From assembly GCA_019634245.1 (NCBI GenBank), contig JAHQVR010000311.1, positions 1 through 28,440 on the forward strand: 28,440 nt of DNA, read 5' to 3'. Positions 9,131 to 16,679 of the stretch are shown here, in pieces. How positions within the stretch are numbered: position 1 is the first letter of the stretch; each line of letters begins with the position of its first letter. The position numbers and the translations under genes were made by a program. Origin of the DNA: Gammaproteobacteria bacterium. GTDB taxonomy: Bacteria > Pseudomonadota > Gammaproteobacteria > Granulosicoccales > Granulosicoccaceae. A model generated the notes under the pieces. It saw only the letters and a program-made list of their open reading frames with translations. It was not told the DNA's origin and did no database searches.

Positions 9131-9715
9131 GTGACTATAGACGGGATACAAAGCGCAATACCAGTTAGCGTTATAACAATCGTGAAAATCGGTTTGATTA
9201 TGGCATTTATTGGTGCAATACCAGGATATGCGCAAGCCGAAGAATCGGAAACTGCAGCAGGAAGAATGGAACAGGCGCTGCAACAGCTAGCGGATACCAG
9301 GGGAGAAGATGATGTCATGTTGCCGGAATCTCCCGTATCCATCGCGTTGGATGAAGAAACCCGGGAAGCGTACTTATCTTCGCTTCGAAAATATTATGGT
9401 TACCGTGCCGCAGGTCTTGATCACCGGAAAGCAGTCTTTCAATGGCAATTATTCAGCGCCAAAGTGATTTTTGTTGCGGTGCTCGCTTTGGTTGCCTTAG
9501 GCATGTACTTTGCTGCGGTGCAATTCAACATAGACATGCGCAAACGTGGGAAAAATGCGGAGGATGCAAACCAATCTACGGATACCCAAATCGAATTGAA
9601 TACAACCGGCATTAAGCTGACATCACCCGTGTTAGGAGTCGCTATTCTTGCCCTGTCGCTCGGCTTTTTCTATCTGTATTTGGTATTCGTTTATCCGATT
9701 GAAGATATTTTTTAA
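9131..9715 (+). CDS. Three-helix membrane protein of unknown function
   Basis: A 194-residue protein with a GTG start, 10 bases after AAGG. Hydrophobic segments are at about 9-32 (possibly an uncleaved signal), 112-136 and 163-188. Between the first two lies a charged, helical region of about 80 residues. It includes YYGYRAAGLDHRKAVFQWQ just before the second helix, which looks like a conserved juxtamembrane motif. I cannot name the family. It follows the exported Cys/Trp-repeat gene by 15 bases, so the pair is likely one transcription unit. The product could anchor or house the exported protein; that is inference. Confidence 0.65.
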   Translation: MTIDGIQSAIPVSVITIVKIGLIMAFIGAIPGYAQAEESETAAGRMEQALQQLADTRGEDDVMLPESPVSIALDEETREAYLSSLRKYYGYRAAGLDHRKAVFQWQLFSAKVIFVAVLALVALGMYFAAVQFNIDMRKRGKNAEDANQSTDTQIELNTTGIKLTSPVLGVAILALSLGFFYLYLVFVYPIEDIF

Positions 9716-9779
9716 GGTTCACCTAATCTGCTTATCGATCAATGATCGGGCGATAGGTAAAAGGTTTTTGTTAACAGTC

Positions 9780-10460
9780 TTACTCAAAGTAATCAGCGTG
9801 TTTGGCATGAATGTCAGCAATCGTATCGTCTAGCCGTGCTAAATGCTGGCGCGTGACTGCCGTCGCTTCTTCCACGTAACCTTTCTTCAACGCAAGGGCC
9901 AAGTTCAGGTGGTCTTCTAAAAGAACTGCGAATTCGTTCTTTCGATCCAGACTCAATACACACAGACGCGTCACTTTCTTTTTGCACTCTTCAATCGTAT
10001 TAAATGCGGAAGCACAACCACTGAGTTCGCAGATTGATTTGTGAAACTGATAGTCAAGAATATGAAACTGGTCCGGCAGCCTGTCGACCAGTGCTTGCTG
10101 TTGCTGTTGTAGATTGTCGTCGAGCAATCTTGCCCGCTCAGCATCCCAAACAGAACACGCCTGACGAACGACTTCAAGCTCGACCGCGAGTCGGACAAAG
10201 CGCGCGTCAGCAATGCGCTGCATCGAGAATCGACGGACCTCCGTCGCGCGCTGTGGCCGGATTACCAGTAGGTCGAGGTTCTCAAGGCGATTAAACGCGT
10301 CGCGAACAGGTTGTCGGGACACACCAAAACGCTGGGCGATATCGGTTTCTGACAATTTGGTACCGGGCAGCAGCTTCAAAGACGCAATTTCTTCATGCAA
10401 ATGGTCGAAAACCAAATCTGTTGTCGTACGTCTTTGTAAGTTTTCTGCGAGATTTAACAT
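9780..10460 (-). CDS. GntR family (FCD) transcriptional regulator
   Basis: A 226-residue DNA-binding regulator. The N-terminal winged helix-turn-helix spans about 10-75 (DIAQRFGVSRQPVRDAFNRLENLDLL is typical GntR). A helical FCD effector-binding domain spans about 85-215. FCD regulators usually bind an organic acid and metal and repress a neighbouring catabolic operon until the ligand appears. The gene diverges from the SDR-TRAP operon. A perfect palindrome with a GTATAC core in the shared region matches the FadR-subfamily half-site rule (GTM-KAC). A weaker minus-strand promoter (TTGTCA at 10609-10614, TATCCT at 10586-10591) abuts that palindrome, so autoregulation is likely. The ligand is probably the TRAP substrate or its oxidation product. 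Confidence 0.9.
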   Translation of the reverse strand: MLNLAENLQRRTTTDLVFDHLHEEIASLKLLPGTKLSETDIAQRFGVSRQPVRDAFNRLENLDLLVIRPQRATEVRRFSMQRIADARFVRLAVELEVVRQACSVWDAERARLLDDNLQQQQQALVDRLPDQFHILDYQFHKSICELSGCASAFNTIEECKKKVTRLCVLSLDRKNEFAVLLEDHLNLALALKKGYVEEATAVTRQHLARLDDTIADIHAKHADYFE

Positions 10461-10607
10461 CCAGTAACTCTTTGATTTAGTGAATTTATTCTTAACTAGA
10501 GCGACAGGCTAATCGTCTGAAATCGCGTAATGCAGCTGGCCGTTAGACAGCACAGCATTCGCAACGTGACACCTTCCGAATGTTCAGGATAGCGAGATAA
10601 CGCCCTA

Positions 10608-10636
10608 TTGACAAACTAGTATACTAGTAATCTAAT
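10608..10636 (+). promoter_or_regulatory. SDR-TRAP operon promoter with embedded operator
   Basis: A sigma-70 type promoter: -35 TTGACA (10608-10613), 17-base spacer, -10 TCTAAT (10631-10636). The spacer contains ACTAGTATACTAGT (10615-10628), a perfect 14-bp palindrome. Its central GTATAC fits the GntR/FadR-subfamily operator rule. A repressor bound here would block polymerase directly. The divergently encoded GntR protein is the natural candidate. Confidence 0.8.
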
Positions 10637-10701
10637 ATGTTGATCAATGCGCAAACTGACTAGCGCCGCAGAAGCGCTACGTCAATCAACAAGAGAGGAA
10701 G

Positions 10702-11481
10702 ATGGCTCAAACCCAAGATCAAGAAGAAAGGCTGTTATCAGGAAAAGTTGCGATTGTGACCGGTGGAGGTAGAGATATCGGACGAGCCTGCGCGCTGAAG
10801 CTTGCGGAAAACGGTGCCGCAGTTGCCATTAACTATCATCGTTCCTCGGAAGGCGCAGAAAGTGCAGTGAATGAAATCACCGTCTCGGGTGGACGCTCAC
10901 TAGCCCTGCAGGGAGATATGACCTCAGGTGAAGACGTCACGGCCCTTATTTCCCAGACTACAGAGTTGTTCGGCGAACACATCGACGTTGTCGTGCATGT
11001 CACTGGTGGATTGGTCGCACGTAAAACACTGGCCGAGATGGACATTGAACATTGGGAACATGTCATGTCGCTGAATGCAACTTCTTTTATGCGAGTTGCT
11101 CAGGCAGCGCTCCCCTATATGGAAAAAAACGGCGGTTCTATTGTCGGCCTAGCGAGTCAGGCAGGCCGAGATGGCGGCGGGCCAGGCGCATCCGCGTATG
11201 CGGCATCCAAAGGGGCGGTAATGACATTTACCAGAGCGCTCGCTAAAGAACTCGGTCCGACCATACGTGTCAACTCCGTTTGCCCCGGCATGATCGACAC
11301 CGATTTTCATAATACGTTTACCAAACCAGAAGTGCGATCCCATGTGGCAAACATCACGCCTCTAAAGCGTGAAGGCACCTCCGAAGACGTCGCCAATCTG
11401 GTTTCCTATCTGGCTACGGATGAAGCTGCTTTTATTACTGGAACCAATATTGACATCAACGGTGGAATGCTTTTTTCCTGA
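10702..11481 (+). CDS. SDR family NAD(P)-dependent oxidoreductase
   Basis: A 259-residue classical short-chain dehydrogenase, FabG-like in length. The Rossmann glycine motif TGGGRDIG is at 20-27. The catalytic tetrad reads N125 (LNATSF), S152 (GLASQAG), Y166 and K170 (YAASK); the NSVCPGMIDT segment after strand 6 is also typical. AGAGGAAG lies just before the ATG. It is the first gene of the GntR-controlled operon with a TRAP transporter, so it probably oxidises the imported hydroxy acid or sugar acid, or its lactone precursor. Fatty-acid synthesis is unlikely given the context. The exact substrate cannot be read. Confidence 0.88.
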   Translation: MAQTQDQEERLLSGKVAIVTGGGRDIGRACALKLAENGAAVAINYHRSSEGAESAVNEITVSGGRSLALQGDMTSGEDVTALISQTTELFGEHIDVVVHVTGGLVARKTLAEMDIEHWEHVMSLNATSFMRVAQAALPYMEKNGGSIVGLASQAGRDGGGPGASAYAASKGAVMTFTRALAKELGPTIRVNSVCPGMIDTDFHNTFTKPEVRSHVANITPLKREGTSEDVANLVSYLATDEAAFITGTNIDINGGMLFS

Positions 11482-11533
11482 CTACAAACAAATCGATTTT
11501 AAAAACCGAAATCATCACCTAATGGAGACAACT

Positions 11534-12514
11534 ATGATTAAGAAACTATCAACTAATTTACTTGGCGCTGCTACTGCTCTGTCACTCATGTGTGGTGCTG
11601 CTACCGCTGCCGACTGGCGCGCTTGGAATATTCATCACGACGGTCATCCCAATACCGCAGCAATGGATCGCTTTTCTGAGCTGGTTAAAGAAGCGACAAA
11701 AGGCGAAATTAACGTCGAAGTATTTCACGGCGGTGTGCTCGGCTCCCAACCAGACGCGTTGGAACAAGTTCGTATTGGCGCGATAGAGATTGGCAACTTC
11801 AACTTGGGCCCAATCGGGCCAATGGTAAAAGAAGCAAACTTGGTTTCATTGCCATTTATTTTTAAAAGCGTTCCTCACATGTTTCGAGTTCTCGAGGGAG
11901 AGGCAGGTGATGTCATGGCTAAGGCTATGGCCGATGCCGGTGTCTTACCGCTGGCATGGATTGATGCAGGTGCACGATCTTTTTACAGCCAGAAGCCGAT
12001 TAACACTCCGGCAGATGTAGAAGGTCTAAAAATTCGAGTTATGAACAATGACTTATATACATCCATGATTTCCGCTATGGGCGGAAACCCCTCACCAATG
12101 GCTTTTTCTGAGGTGCAGCAGGCGTTGAAAACCGGCGTTGTCGACGGCGCGGAAAATAACTTTCCTTCTTTTAAAAATGTTGGTCACTACGAGGTTACTA
12201 CGCATTACTCATTGAGCGAGCACTTGATTATTCCTGAATGTATTTGTGTAAACACCAAGAAGTTTGAAGCCTTGTCGCCGGAAATGCAGGCAGCTGTTAG
12301 AAGTGCTGCAGAAGAAGCTGCTATTTATCAACGCGAGCTATGGGCTGTTCAATCTGAGCAAGCTCGAAAGGATGTGGAAGCTGCAGGTGTCAAGGTCAAT
12401 GAAGTGGCTGACAAAGGTCCATTCCAGAGCGCAATGACCGCGGTATACGATGAATACCTGGCTGCCAATCCGGATATGCGCGAACTGGTAGAACTCGCCC
12501 AATCTACCGAGTAA
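11534..12514 (+). CDS. dctP: TRAP transporter substrate-binding protein, DctP-type
   Basis: A 326-residue periplasmic binding protein of the DctP family. The start is the ATG at 11534, six bases after GGAG and giving a clean signal peptide (KKLSTNLLGAATALSLM, cleavage near ATA-AD). An earlier in-frame start would run back into the SDR gene. Family landmarks are the LKIRVM segment, whose arginine normally clamps a carboxylate, and the VDGAENN loop. That loop is frequent in sugar-acid-binding members, so a uronate or similar acid is possible. It lies 52 bases after the SDR gene and is followed by a terminator hairpin before dctQ, which fits higher expression than the membrane parts. Confidence 0.92.
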   Translation: MIKKLSTNLLGAATALSLMCGAATAADWRAWNIHHDGHPNTAAMDRFSELVKEATKGEINVEVFHGGVLGSQPDALEQVRIGAIEIGNFNLGPIGPMVKEANLVSLPFIFKSVPHMFRVLEGEAGDVMAKAMADAGVLPLAWIDAGARSFYSQKPINTPADVEGLKIRVMNNDLYTSMISAMGGNPSPMAFSEVQQALKTGVVDGAENNFPSFKNVGHYEVTTHYSLSEHLIIPECICVNTKKFEALSPEMQAAVRSAAEEAAIYQRELWAVQSEQARKDVEAAGVKVNEVADKGPFQSAMTAVYDEYLAANPDMRELVELAQSTE

Positions 12515-12538
12515 GATAATTCAGGTATTTTCCTGGCA

Positions 12539-12573
12539 ATGCCCGGCTTCCGACTGGATGCCGGGCGTTTTTC
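12539..12573 (+). terminator. Terminator/attenuator between dctP and dctQ
   Basis: GCCCGGC (12541-12547) pairs perfectly with GCCGGGC (12560-12566). A flanking wobble and one further pair extend the stem, the loop is 12 bases, and five Ts follow at 12568-12572. It lies 25 bases past the dctP stop and 15 bases before the dctQ start. Partial termination here would favour the binding protein over the membrane subunits. Confidence 0.82.
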
Positions 12574-12587
12574 ATCGAGGGCACCCA

Positions 12588-13115
12588 ATGAGTGAAACGC
12601 CTGAGCTGCCGGCACTATTGCGGCGTCTGGATTCAGCCAATAATCTTTTAACACGCATTTGCTTTTTGTTGGCAGGTACCGCGTTGGTTGTAATGACAGC
12701 GATTTTCGCGTGGCTTGTTTTCGGGCGTTATGTGTTAAATGATACTCCCACCTGGGTGGAACAGGTTTCGCTTTTGCTGGTAATGGTCATTGCGTTTTTC
12801 GGTGCTGCAGCGGGTGTTCATGAGCACACTCATCTCTCTGTGGTGGCGTTTCGAAATATTGTGCCAACCTGGGTGCGAACTGGATTTGTCTTTTTATCCG
12901 ACTTGCTGATGGCAATTTTCGGTGGGTTGATGTTCTGGTACGGCCTTGAGCTGACGCAGTTTAAGTGGAACACATTGATACCATTGATTCAGTGGTCAGA
13001 GGGACTGCGTTCGCTACCACTCACTATTTGTGGCGCACTTATTTTTATGTTCTCCACAGCCCACTTGATTCGTCTGATACTTGGGCGAGATGAACGTAAA
13101 GACAGCATAGAGTAA
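12588..13115 (+). CDS. dctQ: TRAP transporter small permease, DctQ-type
   Basis: A 175-residue inner-membrane protein with four helices, the usual DctQ topology. The ATG at 12588 follows GAGG by about seven bases; an upstream in-frame ATG lies inside the terminator hairpin and is unlikely. Conserved features are the WLVFGRYVLNDTPTWVEQ segment at the end of helix 1 and GVHEHTHLSVVAF after helix 2. It pairs with DctM, 7 bases downstream, to form the sodium-driven secondary transporter fed by DctP. Confidence 0.9.
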   Translation: MSETPELPALLRRLDSANNLLTRICFLLAGTALVVMTAIFAWLVFGRYVLNDTPTWVEQVSLLLVMVIAFFGAAAGVHEHTHLSVVAFRNIVPTWVRTGFVFLSDLLMAIFGGLMFWYGLELTQFKWNTLIPLIQWSEGLRSLPLTICGALIFMFSTAHLIRLILGRDERKDSIE

Positions 13116-13122
13116 AACAATT

Positions 13123-14406
13123 ATGGGACTCCTATTGCTTCTCGGGGTATTCGCCCTTTGTGTAATTATTGGCGTACCCGTGGCTTTCGCGCTGGGCATC
13201 GCTGCGCTCTCAGCATTCTTCTACGAAGGCTTACCTTTATTTGTTGTCTTTCAGCGTATTGTCTCCGGTATTAACGTGTTTTCGCTGATGGCGATTCCAT
13301 TCTTTATTTTTGCCGGCGAACTGATGTTCCATGGTGGTATCGCCATGCGGCTGGTGCGTTTCGCGCAAGCCGCTGTTGGGGCTGTCCGAGGTGGTCTTGG
13401 TATCGTGAACGTTTTTTCATCGATGCTGTTTGGCGGCATATCCGGCTCAGCCATCGCGGATATCTCTGCGTTGGGGTCGATCTTGGTGCCTGTCATGAAA
13501 GACAAAGGCTATGACGCTGACTATGCGGTTAATGTAACGGTGACCTCTTCGATCGCCGGTATCATTATTCCACCCAGTCACAATATGATTATCTTTGCCC
13601 TTGCTACCGGTGGAGCAGTTTCTATTTCTCAGCTGTTTCTTGCCGGTGTCGTACCCGGGGTATTGATGTGTATTTGCCTCGCTGTTGCTGCCTACGTGGT
13701 GGCGGTTAAACGCGGTTATCAGGCGGAGAAGTTTCCCGGTTTGATAGCGGTGGCAGTGACCTTTGCCAGCGCCATTCCTGGGCTTCTAACCGCGGTGATT
13801 ATAGTGGGTGGAGTTCTGTCTGGTGTTTTTACCGTAACGGAGTCGGGGGCTTTTGGTGCTCTATATGCCTTTATCGTCACCTTGCTGGTATATCGCAGTC
13901 TTACGTTGAAAAATTTCCGGACTGCTGTTGTACAGTCAGTAAGGACAACCTCAATGGTGATGATATTGATTGCCTGCGCGGGTGCTTTTGCCTATATGTT
14001 GACGTTTTATCGTGTCCCGACCATGACCGTCGATCTATTAACAGGAATCACAGAAAACCCGATTCTGATTTTGTTGATGATCAATCTGGTGTTGCTGATG
14101 CTTGGCATGATCATGGACATGGCGGCATTGATCTTAATTTGCACACCGATTTTTCTGCCGGTCGCCCATAGCCTAGGTATGGACCCATTACAATTCGGCA
14201 TGTTGCTATTGGTGAATCTCGGACTGGGTTTATGCACCCCACCTGTTGGAACTTGCCTGTTTGTCGGGTGTGCCGTGGGCAAACTACCGATGGAGAAGGC
14301 GATACGAACGATCTGGCCATTCTATCTCGCCATCTTCGTGGCGCTCATGTTGATTACATTTGTCCCGGCAATTTCATTGACCCTACCGAAATTGATTTCC
14401 GGTTGA
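13123..14406 (+). CDS. dctM: TRAP transporter large permease, DctM-type
   Basis: A 427-residue polytopic membrane protein with about 11-12 helices, the DctM length. Typical segments include MAIPFFIFAGELM, the GGISGSAIADISALGSI loop, and GIIIPPSHNMIIFA. It forms the translocation channel of the TRAP system with DctQ, taking the acid delivered by DctP in exchange for the sodium gradient. It is the last gene of the SDR-dctPQM operon. The next gene is convergent 45 bases on, and no obvious terminator is seen in between. Confidence 0.93.
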   Translation: MGLLLLLGVFALCVIIGVPVAFALGIAALSAFFYEGLPLFVVFQRIVSGINVFSLMAIPFFIFAGELMFHGGIAMRLVRFAQAAVGAVRGGLGIVNVFSSMLFGGISGSAIADISALGSILVPVMKDKGYDADYAVNVTVTSSIAGIIIPPSHNMIIFALATGGAVSISQLFLAGVVPGVLMCICLAVAAYVVAVKRGYQAEKFPGLIAVAVTFASAIPGLLTAVIIVGGVLSGVFTVTESGAFGALYAFIVTLLVYRSLTLKNFRTAVVQSVRTTSMVMILIACAGAFAYMLTFYRVPTMTVDLLTGITENPILILLMINLVLLMLGMIMDMAALILICTPIFLPVAHSLGMDPLQFGMLLLVNLGLGLCTPPVGTCLFVGCAVGKLPMEKAIRTIWPFYLAIFVALMLITFVPAISLTLPKLISG

Positions 14407-14451
14407 ACAGAGTGTTCGAGATTGGAAACATGCGAAATTGAGTAAGTAGAT

Positions 14452-14922
14452 TCAGCTGTCTGCGAAGGCGATTAGCCTGCCAAATAGCAGCGCTCCTGGC
14501 CAACAAAATAGAGACAAAAGAGCATGACAGATCCGTCGCCGTTGGGTCAGTCCGTCCAAAACTCTACCGAATCTCCAGTGCAGGAGAATTGCAGAAACGG
14601 TGCCAGTGAAGACGAGTATCAGTTTAATTTGGAACATACCGAGGGCGGCATATTCCTGTGCTCTCACAGAAAACAGCAGTAGCCCGGCAAGGATGGTGAG
14701 ACTTAAACCAATGACCGCTATTGGCATTCCAATTTTGATCACGTCAGAACGTCGAACGCTCGACCAGAACCCCAACAATCGCATGTTCATCAAAACAGTT
14801 GCACCAATGAGCAAGGAAACTCCGAAGATATGTATTGCATTGAGCAAGGCATAACCCCATCGGGCGTTGCGGAAATATTCGGCAACCGACCAGTTTTCAA
14901 GGCCGATCAGGATGCCTTCCAC
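14452..14922 (-). CDS. Four-helix membrane protein, DUF6644-like
   Basis: A 156-residue membrane protein with four predicted helices. The sequence NAIHIFGVSLLIGATVLMNMRLLGFW resembles proteins annotated DUF6644, which carry an invariant His in the first helix (here H31) and a second in helix 4 (ILLHWRFG). A heme or metal ligand role is plausible but unproven. It follows a DUF6152-like periplasmic gene by five bases on the same strand, a pairing I recall from other proteobacteria. Function is unknown. Confidence 0.65.
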   Translation of the reverse strand: MEGILIGLENWSVAEYFRNARWGYALLNAIHIFGVSLLIGATVLMNMRLLGFWSSVRRSDVIKIGMPIAVIGLSLTILAGLLLFSVRAQEYAALGMFQIKLILVFTGTVSAILLHWRFGRVLDGLTQRRRICHALLSLFCWPGALLFGRLIAFADS

Positions 14923-14927
14923 CGCAG

Positions 14928-15293
14928 TTAGTCGCGATTCGGGTAGAGTACGTATTCCTCGTCGCCGATGTAGATCCGTTCTGCTTTTAACAGCTTGTTT
15001 TCTACATTGGCAGAGGGCTCGCCGACGATCTTGACTTCGACCCCTTCTGCAAGATCGCCGTCTTTGAGCCCGGCCTGGTCATTACGCCATGGCTGCCCAA
15101 CCTCTACCTGCCACAAATCGCCATCTAGATCTACTTTAAGAACGCCGTGGGGGTTGCCGAGTTTTGCGGATGTAATAATTCCCGTCAGTTCAATGTTTCC
15201 CCCCGTCGTCCAAGCCCAGCCGTGGTGGGCCATCGCGGTGCTTCCGTAAAAAAACAGAAGTGTTGCAACGACTATAATATTTCGTACTTTCAT
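14928..15293 (-). CDS. Periplasmic DUF6152-like protein
   Basis: A 121-residue exported protein. The ATG at 15293 follows GGAGAAG by seven bases and starts a good signal peptide (KVRNIIVVATLLFFYGSTAMA). A longer reading to 15344 adds 17 residues with no signal character. The mature protein begins with AHHGWAW, the N-terminal histidine pair typical of DUF6152 proteins and suggestive of copper or other metal binding. The rest is a small beta-rich domain (LTGIITSAKLGNPHGVLKVD). It forms a two-gene unit with the membrane protein downstream. The role is unknown; metal handling at the membrane is a guess. Confidence 0.72.
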   Translation of the reverse strand: MKVRNIIVVATLLFFYGSTAMAHHGWAWTTGGNIELTGIITSAKLGNPHGVLKVDLDGDLWQVEVGQPWRNDQAGLKDGDLAEGVEVKIVGEPSANVENKLLKAERIYIGDEEYVLYPNRD

Positions 15294-15601
15294 CACCAAA
15301 CTTCTCCATCGCCCCTGGGGCAAGATTGATATTGGAGTAACCATAGCGCAATCCAGGGGTGATGTTAATGAGGTGAGCAGAATTATTAAACGACACCAGG
15401 GTTATTATGCGAGTACGATTCGTACCCGACTTCTGTGTGAGTTAAAAGCGATATGGCAGTCAGACAGTTTTCAGTTAGTATTAAAACTGTCTTCGGGATT
15501 GGACTGCAGATAAAAATTATATCGGTTAAGTTAATGCTGCACCTCGCTGGAGTCGAGTTTAATTGTGATATAGAAAACAAGTTATTGAACGGAACGCTGT
15601 G
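15294..15601. promoter_or_regulatory. Divergent promoter region with two inverted repeats
   Basis: About 300 bases between the DUF6152-like and DUF1992 genes, with no gene. GTACGA-T-TCGTAC is a 13-base palindrome at 15413-15425. AGACAGTTTT (15462-15471) and its exact complement AAAACTGTCT (15483-15492) flank an 11-base gap. The second repeat has no T-run, so it reads better as an operator than as a terminator. I see no convincing -35/-10 pair. Confidence 0.45.
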
Positions 15602-15970
15602 ATGTCATTGATCTCAAAGCTGGCTGAACAAAAAATCCTCGCTGCCATCGAGCGTGGGGAAATGGACAATCTCTCGGGTCAGGGAAAACCGCTGATTTTG
15701 GATGACACCTCCGCAATTCCCGAAGAACTTCGTGCTGGCTATAGATTGTTAAAAAATGCGGGCTATCTACCCCCGGAACTTGAGTTAAGGAAAGAAATTC
15801 GCCACGTTGAAGAGCTGCTTCATCATGTTGAGACTAGTGATGAAGAGAGAGCTCTAATGCGAAAACTGAACTTCTTAAGAGCGAGGCTGAATGACCAAGG
15901 TCGACCGTTCAGTTGCCTGGTTGAGGAAGAGCGTTACAAAGAGAAACTTCTGCAGCGGATAATTCGATAA
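15602..15970 (+). CDS. DUF1992 (DnaJC28-like) family protein
   Basis: A small cytoplasmic protein of 122 residues from the ATG at 15602 (a GTG three bases earlier is also possible). It matches the DUF1992 domain, also found in the eukaryotic DnaJ homologue DNAJC28. Diagnostic text is LAEQKILAAIERGEMDNLSGQGKPL followed by a charged helical half (LELRKEIRHVEELL). The bacterial proteins lack a J domain and their role is unknown. It is convergent with the methyltransferase gene downstream and appears to be a lone gene. Confidence 0.88.
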   Translation: MSLISKLAEQKILAAIERGEMDNLSGQGKPLILDDTSAIPEELRAGYRLLKNAGYLPPELELRKEIRHVEELLHHVETSDEERALMRKLNFLRARLNDQGRPFSCLVEEERYKEKLLQRIIR

Positions 15971-16019
15971 CAACGAATCAAAGCAGGATGCGGGCATACC
16001 GGATAGCAATGTCGTGTTG

Positions 16020-16646
16020 TTATTGCGTTTGGTAAACATGGATCTGATGCGACACAGTAGGCTCACCATATGGCATTGATAGGAATCCCTCTGTAGCAAA
16101 CAAAGGTTGCCAGTGCCCCTTGCTGGTGTGCCGCTCGATTGCAGCGGGGTATTCCGGTTCCTGGTTCGGATCGTTGCGCATGGAAAACACGATGAACGCC
16201 CCCTTTTTTGCAATTCGCAACAGCTCATCGAAACTATGTGGCGGCGCATGTCGTGGCGTGATGGTTCCGCAAGAAAGTATCGCTGGAAACGTCTGGTCCT
16301 CAAAATCGAGCCGTTTGCCCAATTCCATCTGTCGCAGTTCCGCATATATTCCCTTCTCCCGCGCGACATCCAGCATGCCCTCAGAAAAGTCGATACCTGT
16401 AATTGGGCCATAGCCCGCATGATGCAAAGGTTCTGCCTGAATGCCGCCACCGCAACCCGCATCAAGAATGGGGCCACAATCGAGTGGAACGAATCGGGTG
16501 AATACGGCAGCGGCTACAGCAGGTATACGGTACCCCATTTGGCAGAGATCTTTTTCATACTCCTGTGCCCAGTTGTCGTAAACGGTGCGCTGCTCTTCCG
16601 GAGAACTGGTCTGGTAAGAGTCGCCCACTTTCGTCGTTTCATTCAT
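16020..16646 (-). CDS. Class I SAM-dependent methyltransferase, METTL27-like
   Basis: A 208-residue cytoplasmic methyltransferase. Motif I is LDAGCGGG (61-68), followed by GIDFSEGMLDVAREKG with the acidic residue at the end of strand 2. The N-terminal YDNWAQEYEKDLCQMGYRIP is characteristic of the METTL27 (WBSCR27)-like group. It follows the MDR oxidoreductase by 33 bases on the same strand, so it may be the third gene of the Rieske-led operon. A methyltransferase beside demethylases is intriguing, but the acceptor cannot be read and the link may be only positional. Confidence 0.85.
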   Translation of the reverse strand: MNETTKVGDSYQTSSPEEQRTVYDNWAQEYEKDLCQMGYRIPAVAAAVFTRFVPLDCGPILDAGCGGGIQAEPLHHAGYGPITGIDFSEGMLDVAREKGIYAELRQMELGKRLDFEDQTFPAILSCGTITPRHAPPHSFDELLRIAKKGAFIVFSMRNDPNQEPEYPAAIERHTSKGHWQPLFATEGFLSMPYGEPTVSHQIHVYQTQ

Positions 16647-16679
16647 CGTATTGGTAGTTTTTCTCTACGTCTTTTGAAG

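Noticed and set aside
9716..9779. Possible bidirectional terminator between the membrane-protein and GntR genes
   Set aside because: TATCG/CGATA and GATC/GATC pairings exist, but the stems are short and asymmetric and no proper T-run follows either.
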